Positions 35,130-43,900 of a DNA stretch of 64,000 nucleotides are shown here, piece by piece. A program made the translations under genes and the position numbers. Positions within the stretch are counted from its first letter, which is position 1. Each line of letters opens with the position of its first letter. Source of the stretch: Lachnospiraceae bacterium (lineage in GTDB: Bacteria; Bacillota; Clostridia; Lachnospirales; Lachnospiraceae); NCBI GenBank assembly GCA_015056885.1, contig SVFL01000002.1, forward strand, positions 62,001 to 126,000, read 5' to 3'. Under the pieces are notes generated by a model. That model did not search any database, was not told where the DNA came from, and was given only the letters and a program-made list of their open reading frames with translations.

Positions 35130-35187
35130 TACAAAGACATATGTACGCCTGCGGGCGAAAAAATATCAAGAAATTGGTAAAATGGGC

Positions 35188-35216
35188 TTGTAATTTAAAA
35201 AATACTGTGTTAGAAT
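35188..35216 (+). promoter_or_regulatory. Promoter of the UPF0735-hom-aspartate kinase operon
   Basis: TTGTAA (35188-35193), a 17-bp spacer and TAGAAT (35211-35216), 53 bases ahead of the first start codon. Confidence 0.68.
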
Positions 35217-35268
35217 ATCTTTCGTTGACAAACAAGTGTCCGTTGCACAAAAACAGAAAGGAAACACT

Positions 35269-35712
35269 ATGGGAGAGACAGCCAAGTATTATGTGGTGCG
35301 CAGCAAAGCGGTCCCGGAGGTTTTACTAAAGGTGGTTGAGGCGAAGCGGCTTTTGGAGTCGGAAAAGGTTCTGACAATCCAGGAGGCGGTTGATGCTGTA
35401 GGTATCAGCCGCAGTTCTTTTTACAAGTACAAGGATGATATTTTTCAGTTCCATGACAATTCTCAGGGCACGACCATCACGCTGACCTTTCAGATGGATG
35501 ATGAGCCGGGATGTTTGTCGGATGTACTTAAGGTAATAGCAGAGTACCATGGGAATATTTTGACGATTCATCAAAGTATTCCGATTAACGGTATCGCTTC
35601 CCTGAGTCTGAGCATCCAGGTGCTTAAGACCACCGGGGATATTTCGAAAATGATTGAAAAAATGGAGGACCAGAAGGGCGTGCATCACGTCAAGATTCTG
35701 GCCAGAGAATAA
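35269..35712 (+). CDS. UPF0735 ACT domain protein (PheB-like)
   Basis: A 147-residue protein with an N-terminal helix-turn-helix-like part (about 25-65; LTIQEAVDAVGISRSSFYKY) and a C-terminal ACT domain (about 70-145) that usually binds an amino acid. The family sits next to homoserine dehydrogenase in many Firmicutes, as here (18-base gap). A role as amino-acid-responsive regulator of this operon is likely but unproven. The ATG at 35269 after AGAAAGGA is preferred. Confidence 0.88.
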   Translation: MGETAKYYVVRSKAVPEVLLKVVEAKRLLESEKVLTIQEAVDAVGISRSSFYKYKDDIFQFHDNSQGTTITLTFQMDDEPGCLSDVLKVIAEYHGNILTIHQSIPINGIASLSLSIQVLKTTGDISKMIEKMEDQKGVHHVKILARE

Positions 35713-35730
35713 AAGCAAAAGGAGAAAACC

Positions 35731-36939
35731 ATGGTTAATGTAGCAGTATTAGGTTATGGCACCGTAGGTAGCGGTGTGGTAGAGGTAATTGAGAAAAATA
35801 AGGATATGGTTAACAAGAAGTCCGGACAGGAGTTGAATGTTAAGTACATACTGGATTTGAGAGATTTCCCAGGAGATCCCTATGAGGATAAGGTGGTTCA
35901 TGATTTTGATACCATCGTAAACGACGAGGAAGTGCAGATTATCTGTGAGACCATGGGTGGTGTAGGTGCAGCTTATGCATTTACCAAGTCTGCGTTGGAG
36001 AAGGGAAAGAGTGTTTGTACCTCTAATAAGGAGTTGGTTGCAAAGCATGGTCCTGAGCTTTTGCAGATTGCAAGGAAGAATAACTGTAACTATTTGTTTG
36101 AAGCCAGTGTTGGTGGCGGTATTCCTATTATCCGTCCTCTGAATTACTCCCTGACCGCAGAGCGTATTGAGGGAATCAATGGTATTCTGAACGGTACTAC
36201 TAACTATATTCTGTCCAAGATGGAGATGGAGGGTGCTGATTTTGATACAGTGCTTAAGGAGGCTCAGGAGAAGGGCTATGCAGAGCGTAATCCTGAGGCA
36301 GATGTAGAAGGTCATGATGCATGCCGTAAAATCGCTATTTTGTCCTCTTTGATGATGGGCAAGAATGTAGATTCCGAGAAAATTTATACTGAGGGTATCA
36401 CTAAAGTAACTGCAGATGATTTCGTATATGCTAAGGCTGCCGGTAAGACGGTAAAGCTTCTTGGCAGAAGTGTGGCAATGGGTGAGAGTGAAGTGCTTGC
36501 AATGGTAGCTCCTTTTATGATTGATAAGTCACATCCCCTTGCAATGGTAAATGATGTATTTAATGCAGTATTTGTTACCGGTAATATGTTGGGTGATTCC
36601 ATGTACTATGGCCGTGGCGCAGGTAAGCTGCCTACTGCAAGTGCAGTGGTTTCTGATGTGGTTGACTGTGCAAGACATCTTGGCAAGGTAATTATGTGCT
36701 TCTGGGATGATGCAGATGCAAAGCTTGCAGATATTTCCGAACTGGACAGAAGTTTCTATGTTCGCGTGAAGGCTTCTGCAAAGGATGCAGCAGTTGAAAT
36801 GTTGGGCGATGATGTGCTCACCGTACCCGGAAGGGATGAGGATTTGGTGATTTTCTCCAAGTCCATGAAGGAGAAGGAGTTTGCAGCATGCTGTGAGAAA
36901 CTGGGTGATGCAGTGCTCAGCAAGATTCGTTTGTACTAA
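35731..36939 (+). CDS. hom: Homoserine dehydrogenase
   Basis: Reduces aspartate semialdehyde to homoserine for threonine and methionine synthesis. The 402-residue protein has the nucleotide fold GYGTVGSGV, the catalytic region LNGTTNYILSKM and EADVEGHDACRKIAIL, and a C-terminal ACT-like domain (about 340-402) for feedback control. The start follows AAGGAG. It is preceded by the UPF0735 gene and followed by aspartate kinase. Confidence 0.96.
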   Translation: MVNVAVLGYGTVGSGVVEVIEKNKDMVNKKSGQELNVKYILDLRDFPGDPYEDKVVHDFDTIVNDEEVQIICETMGGVGAAYAFTKSALEKGKSVCTSNKELVAKHGPELLQIARKNNCNYLFEASVGGGIPIIRPLNYSLTAERIEGINGILNGTTNYILSKMEMEGADFDTVLKEAQEKGYAERNPEADVEGHDACRKIAILSSLMMGKNVDSEKIYTEGITKVTADDFVYAKAAGKTVKLLGRSVAMGESEVLAMVAPFMIDKSHPLAMVNDVFNAVFVTGNMLGDSMYYGRGAGKLPTASAVVSDVVDCARHLGKVIMCFWDDADAKLADISELDRSFYVRVKASAKDAAVEMLGDDVLTVPGRDEDLVIFSKSMKEKEFAACCEKLGDAVLSKIRLY

Positions 36940-36999
36940 TTTTATAGAAGTAGATATTATTTGCAAGGATTAAGAAAGAGATATTGAGGAGTAAAGATT

Positions 37000-38319
37000 A
37001 TGTCTAAGGTAGTAAAATTTGGTGGAAGTTCCCTGGCTAGTGCGGAACAGTTTAAGAAGGTCGGAGATATTATCCGTGCAGATAAGGAGCGCATGTATGT
37101 GGTTCCTTCTGCGCCCGGCAAGCGTTCCAAGGATGATACAAAGGTAACTGACATGTTGTATGCATGTTATGCACTGGCAGAGGAAGGTAAGGATTTTGCC
37201 AAGGAACTTAAGGCAATCAAAGCCCGTTATGAGGAGATTATTAAGGGGCTGAAACTGGATTTGAGTCTGAATGATGAGTTTAAAACCATTGAGAAGAATT
37301 TCAAGGAAAAGGCAGGTTCTAACTATGCAGCTTCCCGTGGCGAATATTTGAACGGTATTATCATGGCTGCATATCTGGGCTATGAGTTTATTGATGCAGC
37401 AACCGTTATTTTCTTCGATGAAAAGGGTGACTTTGATGCAGTTAAGACTAATGATGTGCTTTCTGCAAGACTTAAGAAGTGCAAAAATGCAGTTGTTCCC
37501 GGATTTTATGGTGCATTGCCTGACGGAACTGTGAAAACCTTCTCCAGAGGTGGTTCAGATGTGACCGGTTCTATTGTTGCCAAGGCAGCAGGTGTTGATG
37601 TATATGAGAACTGGACCGATGTATCCGGATTTATGATTGCTGACCCCAGAATTATTGACTCTCCTGAAAGTATTGATGTAATCACTTACAAAGAGTTGCG
37701 TGAGCTTTCTTATATGGGTGCAAGTGTGTTGCATGAGGATGCTATTTTCCCTGTGCGTCAGGAGGGTATTCCTATTAATATCAAAAATACCAATGCACCG
37801 GAAGACAAGGGTACCTGGATTGTGGGCAGTACCTGTCAGAAGTCCAAGTACGTTATCACCGGTATTGCGGGTAAGAAGGGATTCTGTTCCATCAATATTG
37901 AAAAAGATATGATGAACTCCGAGATTGGTTTTGGCAGAAAGGTTCTTCAGGCATTTGAGGAGCAGGGGATTTCCTTTGAACATGTTCCCTCCGGAATTGA
38001 TACCATGACCGTATTCGTACATCAGGATGAGTTCATGCACAAGGAGCAGCAGGTTGTGGCAGGCCTTCACAGACTGGCTAATCCTGATACCATTGATATT
38101 GAGTCTGATATAGCATTGATTGCAGTTGTGGGACGTGGTATGAAGTCTATGCGTGGTACTGCAAGCAGAGTGTTCGCAGCATTGGCTCACAATCATATCA
38201 ATATCAAGATGATTGATCAGGGATCTTCTGAGCAGAATATCATCATTGGTGTTTCAGATGAAGATTTCGAGACTGCTATTAAGGCAATTTACGATATCTT
38301 TGTAATTACCAGAATCTAA
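37000..38319 (+). CDS. Aspartate kinase
   Basis: First enzyme of the aspartate family pathway. A 439-residue clostridial-type enzyme: KFGGSSLA at the N-terminus, a kinase domain with the catalytic TFSRGGSDVTGS (about 183-194), and two C-terminal ACT domains (about 300-439) for feedback by lysine or threonine. The 60-base gap after hom and the following terminator place it last in the operon. Confidence 0.95.
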   Translation: MSKVVKFGGSSLASAEQFKKVGDIIRADKERMYVVPSAPGKRSKDDTKVTDMLYACYALAEEGKDFAKELKAIKARYEEIIKGLKLDLSLNDEFKTIEKNFKEKAGSNYAASRGEYLNGIIMAAYLGYEFIDAATVIFFDEKGDFDAVKTNDVLSARLKKCKNAVVPGFYGALPDGTVKTFSRGGSDVTGSIVAKAAGVDVYENWTDVSGFMIADPRIIDSPESIDVITYKELRELSYMGASVLHEDAIFPVRQEGIPINIKNTNAPEDKGTWIVGSTCQKSKYVITGIAGKKGFCSINIEKDMMNSEIGFGRKVLQAFEEQGISFEHVPSGIDTMTVFVHQDEFMHKEQQVVAGLHRLANPDTIDIESDIALIAVVGRGMKSMRGTASRVFAALAHNHINIKMIDQGSSEQNIIIGVSDEDFETAIKAIYDIFVITRI

Positions 38320-38332
38320 GATTTGAATTGTG

Positions 38333-38355
38333 CCCCGGGCTATGCCCGGGGTTTT
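38333..38355 (+). terminator. Rho-independent terminator after the aspartate kinase gene
   Basis: CCCCGGGC (38333-38340) and GCCCGGGG (38344-38351) with a 3-nt loop, followed by TTTTG. Confidence 0.9.
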
Positions 38356-38356
38356 G

Positions 38357-38674
38357 TCTTGTAGGATTTAAGGTGGGGGCTTTGGGGATTGGTTTTGAGC
38401 ATATTGTGCCGCGGGTATCTGTTTGGGTGCCGATGTACAGGGATAAGTATTGCTAAGTATCTCCGGGGGGAGTGTGAATGGCTTCGCAACCGTCGTATAA
38501 GCGCCATCCGTGGCGCGTATACGACTTCTGCGAACATCGTGTTCGCAGATTGCTGGGGGGGTGAAGGAGATACTAAGCAATTCTAATCCCTTCCCAAAGG
38601 CACCCAAACAGATACCCGCGGCACAATATGCTTAAATACATTTCGTAAAGCTCCACCTTAAATAAAATACAAGA
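38357..38674. repeat. 318-bp foldback (MITE-like) element
   Basis: The two halves are inverted repeats of each other. A perfect 34-bp core (38398-38431 with 38599-38632) is flanked by imperfect pairing out to TCTTGTA/TACAAGA and in to AGTATCTCC/GGAGATACT. The centre holds further hairpins (GTCGTATA...TATACGAC and TGCGAAC/GTTCGCA). No ORF or transposase is inside. It is more GC-rich than its surroundings and abuts a terminator. Confidence 0.85.
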
Positions 38675-38823
38675 AATACGCAGGGCTATGGTTCCTAAGT
38701 TAACCGGGAATGATAATAGCAAGTAGAAAAGTGCGGAAATGTGTCGATTTATGTCGAATTGGCAGATATTTACAGTGGAATGAAAGAAAAAAGAAAAAAT
38801 ATAAATATTTTTACAAAAATGTG

Positions 38824-38852
38824 TTGACAAATATTGGCGGGCGTGTTATATT
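38824..38852 (+). promoter_or_regulatory. Strong promoter in the gene-poor gap
   Basis: TTGACA (38824-38829), a 17-bp spacer and TATATT (38847-38852). No convincing gene starts within 200 bases. Confidence 0.72.
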
Positions 38853-38858
38853 TAATTC

Positions 38859-39285
38859 AACAAAACAACAGAGAGAAACCAAATCTAAGAAAAGGAGGTA
38901 CGGTCCACCTAACTACTTAATTTAAACCCAGAAATCTTCCATTGAGGTACCAAAGAAATAGGTACAGGGTATTTCCCCTAAGAGAAAAATTTATATAGAT
39001 AATCGAGTACACAGATGAAGAAGTAGCGAATTACCAAAGAATATTAAATTACTTGGAACGTTACAGTATCCTATACAAAAGAGAAGTGGAAAGAGTACAC
39101 AGGAGAAAATGGAAGAGAAGAAAACTTCATATGGAACGGATTGAGAACTATGACTCGAAAATCCCTAAAATGTTTAAAAATGTATATTTTCGAAAGAATT
39201 ACAATCTACAAAAGAAAGGAAAACAGTCCGATGGATAGCATAGTTTAAGAGGGTGTATTGATTAACAGATAATCGATACACCCTC
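38859..39285 (+). ncRNA. Candidate untranslated or short-ORF transcript
   Basis: From the promoter above to a 15-bp hairpin at 39249-39285 lie about 430 bases, A-rich, with a good ribosome-site-like AGGAGG at 38892 that is followed by no start codon but by its own partial complement (GGTCCACCT). One frame is open from 39013 to 39238 and would encode a short Lys/Arg-rich peptide, but it lacks an ATG at its head and a ribosome site. I match it to no known RNA family (RNase P, tmRNA, 6S and SRP motifs are absent). Confidence 0.35.
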
Positions 39286-39440
39286 ATTCATTGTGTAAAA
39301 ATGCAGGATTTTGTGTCAGAACTTTATTTTTTTATAAAGAAGTATTTTACAGTGGAAAAATGTCGAAAAGTAATGTATGATATTGTGTGGACATTATTGC
39401 TAAGTTGCAGTGATGCAAATATCATATGAGGAGTAAAAGG

Positions 39441-40766
39441 ATGGAACAGAATACCCAGGAGCAGCTTGAAAGACGGGAAGCGAGAAGAAAACGTCGTGTG
39501 CGCAATCAGATTATGGCGTATACAACAGTTATTATTTTTATATTGGTAGTTGCGGTAGGAATTGTATTTGGAGTACAGTATTTAACCAAGGAAAGTAAAC
39601 AACAGGAACAGCAAAAGCAGGAGCAGGTGGATGAACTGATTGGACAGGAGTCTTCTATGGAGGAACCGGAATCGGAACCAGAGCCGGAGAGTGAGACGGT
39701 ACCGGAGCTTACCCCTGAACAGAAATTGGATGAACTGGTGAATGCAGGAATTGAGGTTATGCCCCTGGAGGATAAGGTGGCAGGGCTCTTTATTGTAACA
39801 CCGGAATCCATTACCGGAGTAGGAACTGCCGTGAAGGCCGGTAACGGCACAAAGGATGCATTAACGAAGTATTCTGTGGGCGGCATTGTGTATAATACTA
39901 AGAATATTCAAAGTGAAGCTCAGTTCAAAGAGATGGTTGATAATACAAATTTATATGCAAATTATCCTCTTTTTATTGCCGTGGAGGATGAGGGCGGCAA
40001 GATTAGTCCTTTGGCAGAAAAAGGCCTTGTTGAGAAACAAAAAAATGCGAAGGCCATTGCTGATGCAGGAGAAGTTGATAATGCACAAACAGTTGGAGCA
40101 ACGATGGGTTCCTACCTTGCGGAATATGGATTTAATCTGAATTTTGCGCCGGTGGCGGATATTAGTAGTGTAGAGAATTCTGTTATGGCAGACAGAGCAT
40201 ATGGTGCAGAAGTATTAACTTGTGGAGATTATGTGGCTGCGATGGTGACCGGATTGGAAGGACAGGGTGTGAGTTCCTGTTTGAAGCATTTTCCCGGAAT
40301 GGGAAGTACTACACAGAATCCAGACAATGGGTTGTCATCTACGGACAGAACAGCAGAGGATTTCAGAGCCAATGAGTTTGAGGTGTTTAAGTCAGGAATT
40401 GCAGCAGGAGCGGACATGGTTATGATAAGCCATATGGCGGCGCCTTCTTTGGCAGGAGATAACACTCCCTGTTCTATGTCCGAGGCGGTTGTAACCGACA
40501 TCTTGCGTGGTGAACTTGGCTATGAGGGTGTAATCATCACTGATTCCATGAGTCTTAAGGCAATTTCTGAGTATCATGGGGCAGATGAGGCTGCGGTTAT
40601 GGCACTTCGGGCAGGTTGTGATATGATTCTGATGCCGGAGAATTTTGAACTTGCGTACAATGGTGTACTTGAGGCTGTGCAGAGTGGTGTCATTTCAGAG
40701 GAACGAATCAATGACTCTCTTAGAAGAATTTACAGAATCAAGTATGCAGATAAAGTAGAAGAATAG
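39441..40766 (+). CDS. Membrane-anchored GH3 beta-N-acetylhexosaminidase (NagZ-like)
   Basis: A 441-residue protein with a short basic cytoplasmic start, one transmembrane helix (about 25-48), a Gln/Glu-rich spacer (about 52-95) and a GH3 domain outside the cell. The catalytic nucleophile Asp lies in VIITDSMSLKAI and the KHFPGMG motif typical of NagZ-type GH3 enzymes is present. The likely job is removal of GlcNAc from peptidoglycan fragments. The second ATG, after GAGGAG, is preferred. A terminator follows. Confidence 0.9.
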   Translation: MEQNTQEQLERREARRKRRVRNQIMAYTTVIIFILVVAVGIVFGVQYLTKESKQQEQQKQEQVDELIGQESSMEEPESEPEPESETVPELTPEQKLDELVNAGIEVMPLEDKVAGLFIVTPESITGVGTAVKAGNGTKDALTKYSVGGIVYNTKNIQSEAQFKEMVDNTNLYANYPLFIAVEDEGGKISPLAEKGLVEKQKNAKAIADAGEVDNAQTVGATMGSYLAEYGFNLNFAPVADISSVENSVMADRAYGAEVLTCGDYVAAMVTGLEGQGVSSCLKHFPGMGSTTQNPDNGLSSTDRTAEDFRANEFEVFKSGIAAGADMVMISHMAAPSLAGDNTPCSMSEAVVTDILRGELGYEGVIITDSMSLKAISEYHGADEAAVMALRAGCDMILMPENFELAYNGVLEAVQSGVISEERINDSLRRIYRIKYADKVEE

Positions 40767-40783
40767 GTTATGCATTTGCAGGG

Positions 40784-40824
40784 AAAGTCCGTTGCACTAA
40801 AAATACGTGTAACGGGCTTTTTTT
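40784..40824 (+). terminator. Rho-independent terminator after the GH3 gene
   Basis: AAAGTCCGTTGCAC pairs with GTGTAACGGGCTTT with G-U pairs, followed by a seven-T run. Confidence 0.88.
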
Positions 40825-40836
40825 GTATAATCTTAA

Positions 40837-40865
40837 TTGACAAGACAATGCCCTTGGAATATAAT
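40837..40865 (+). promoter_or_regulatory. Perfect-consensus promoter for the LRR surface protein
   Basis: TTGACA (40837-40842), a 17-bp spacer and TATAAT (40860-40865). Both hexamers are exact consensus, the only such case I found in the window, which suggests high expression. Confidence 0.85.
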
Positions 40866-40940
40866 GACAATGAGACAATAGTGTTAAAAAGCTGTTGTTA
40901 AATCGTAACAAAATAAGGAAGAAAGGAACGGGGAGGAGAA

Positions 40941-43900
40941 ATGTTTTTTAAAAAAGCAAAAAGATTTTTGGCCGGCGTATGTGTTTTCTCAATGCTGTTT
41001 ACCAGCATTAATCAGAATGCATTGACGGTCATGGCAGCTGAAGACGTGGCTGTAGAAACAGTTACAGTTGCTGAAGAACCGGAAGTTTTGGCAGAAGAGA
41101 CTTCTGAACCTGCGCCTGACACAGAAGATGTGGTTAAGGTGGAACTGCCCTATGTGGAAGAGGAAGAGGAGTTTATTGTAAAAGGAGCTGATATCGAAGC
41201 AGGGGGGACAAGTGATGGTGACGACATTTATGAAGTGGTAAGCAAAGATAGCGAAGGAAATGTCACCGGATACTATGGTACCTTTAATAGAACCCAGGGA
41301 ATACTTACCTTTTATGCATACCATACAGGTATTGGACAGAAGGCTTTCGAGTATCCTACCGGTGTGAAGGAAGATGAGACCTGGCTTGATGAGATTAAGG
41401 TTGTTCAATTTGAGGAAGGGTCTCTGATTAAGTTTATTGGCAACCGTGCATTTATGAATTTGCCCAACCTGCAACGGATAGATCTTACTAACTGTGATAT
41501 GTTGACAGGTGTTTATGAGTATGCGTTTAGTGGCTGTAAGAGTGTGTCAGAGGTTATTCTGTCCGATAAGCTACAGATAATTGAGCAAAATGCTTTTTCG
41601 GGTTGTAAAGCGCTTACAACTATTACACTTACACCGAGCTTGATTACTATGGAAGGTAGTGTGTTTTCCAAATGTGAAAATCTATCAACAGTAATTATTC
41701 AGGCGAATAATATTACCTGTGGAACCAGCATTTTTAACGGCTGTTCCATTGATGATATCCGTTTTTCCGGTAGTAATACGGTGGTGCCCGGTAATCTGTT
41801 TAACGGTGCAACCTTTAAAGAAACTGCAGAGATTGTAATTCCTTATTATGTACAGGAGATTGGTGATTCTGCATTCCAAAGTAGCAAGAATTTGACTTCT
41901 GTGACTTTCGAGGATTCGGTATCCAATCCCAGTGCATTGGCATCTGTTGGCAAGAATGCTTTTAATGGATGTTCTGTACTTAAGTCTGTGACCTTCCCCA
42001 ATTCGGTAAAGGTAATAGAAGACAATGCGTATCAGGGGTGTAAGGCATTGACCACATTGGTGATTCCCAATACAGTTACTATCTTGGGGAATTCGGCTTT
42101 CAAGGATTGCGAAGGAATCAAAGAGCTTACCATTTCCAATGCGATTTCTACCTTAGGGACTTCTGTTTTTGAGAATTGTAAAGCATTGCAAAGTGTGGTT
42201 GTTCCCGCCGGGTTAACATTGGTATCCGACAGTATGTTCAAGTCATGTAGTGCATTGACCAGTGTAACAATTCCTACAACTGTAAAGTCTATTGGAAAGA
42301 GTGCTTTTGAAAAATGTGCAGCGCTTCCGACAATTGTACTTCCTGATACAGTGGAAACAGTAGGAAGTTCGGCTTTTAAAGGATGTGAAAGCTTAGATAA
42401 TCCTACAATGCCGAAGGAGTTGACTCAATATAGTGACTATCTTTTCCAGGATTGTTTGGATTTGGGAATTATTTCTACTTCAGAAGAACCCGGTAGCTAC
42501 AGTAAGGGGTTGGTAATTCCCGGAGCAGTTACCTCTATCGGTACGAATGCTTTTGAAGACTGTGATGGTATCGAAAAACTTACTATATCCAGAAATGTAG
42601 AGACCATCAAGGGTGGAGCATTTCAGAATGACCAGAATATTGATACTTTAATCTTTGAAACATTGGATTTAAGCTGTGGAACAAAGATTTTTAACGGGTG
42701 TTTGTTGTTAGATGTTGTATTTCCTAAAGGGATTACAGAAATTCCTGAGAATTTGTTTTCCTATGGTGGATTTAATACAGACAGAAGTGTTACCATTCCT
42801 GCTACGGTAACGAAAATTGGTAACAGAGCATTTGGAGGTGGCCCCGCTACGGGTGATGCAACAACTGTAGCGCGTATTTTGTTTGAGGACGGTTCGCAGT
42901 TGACTACCATTGGAGATAATGCGTTTGCTTATTGTACGGCTGTTACGACATTTGATATGCCTGTGACAGTAACCAGCATTGGTAAAGCTGCTTTTGAGGG
43001 AAGTATTAACTTACAGGCAATTACTATTCCCGAAAATGTAACATCCATTGGTTCATCAGCATTCTTGAATTGTGAGAATCTGACCACAGTCAATTATGAC
43101 GCAGTTAACAGTACTGCAGGTATATCTACCGTGAGCAGTAAGAAGGTTGGTCCCTTTGCAAATTGTAACATTCATACCATTCTTCTTGGAGAGAAGGTAG
43201 AAAATTTGCCTGCATACCTGTTCTGTGGTGCGAAGTTCTCCACTAATGCACAACGTCCGGAAGTGGTGTTAATTACACTGAATATTCCTGCATCTGTAGG
43301 AGAAATCGGAGAGTATGCGTTCTCCAACATTACAAACCTTTCCAAGGTGAATTTTGCAGAGGCGTCTAAGCTTCGCCTGGTAGGTAATTACGCATTTAAT
43401 GAGTGTGGTGCTCTTACAGAGTGTAAGTTGCCTGATACTGTAACAACAATTGGTAACTCCGCATTCAGAGGTTGTGTAAGTCTGAAGGAAATGAATATAC
43501 CTGCCAGCCTTATCACTCTTGGAAGTTATGCATTTTATCAGTGTGGTCTCATTAAGGAATACAAGGTTCCTGCTGAGGTGACCGGTATTGAAGAATATGC
43601 TTTTTACAGCAATACAGCTCTTGAAAGTATTGTGTTTGAGGGTTATGAAATTACTAAGATTGGTGTATCTGCATACGAAGATTGTGAGAATTTGAAAGCA
43701 ATTACTATACCTTCCGGAACAGCTTCCATTGGCGCATATGCTTTTAAGAATGATGTTGCGTTGGAGGAGGTAGTAATTCCTGCTTCTGTTACTGAGATTG
43801 GAACGGATGCATTTAAGGGATGTACCAATGCGAAGTTTTTGGTAATTCCCGGTTCTTATGCAGAAACATGGCTGAAGGCTAATGGTTTTGAAAACCAGAT

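Noticed and set aside
35141-35329. ORF overlapping the start of the UPF0735 gene
   Set aside because: It covers the promoter and ribosome site of the real gene and has no coding character.
38710-38925. 71-codon ORF in the gene-poor gap
   Set aside because: It spans the strong promoter at 38824, is compositionally biased to Lys/Arg/Tyr by A-rich DNA, and has no ribosome site.
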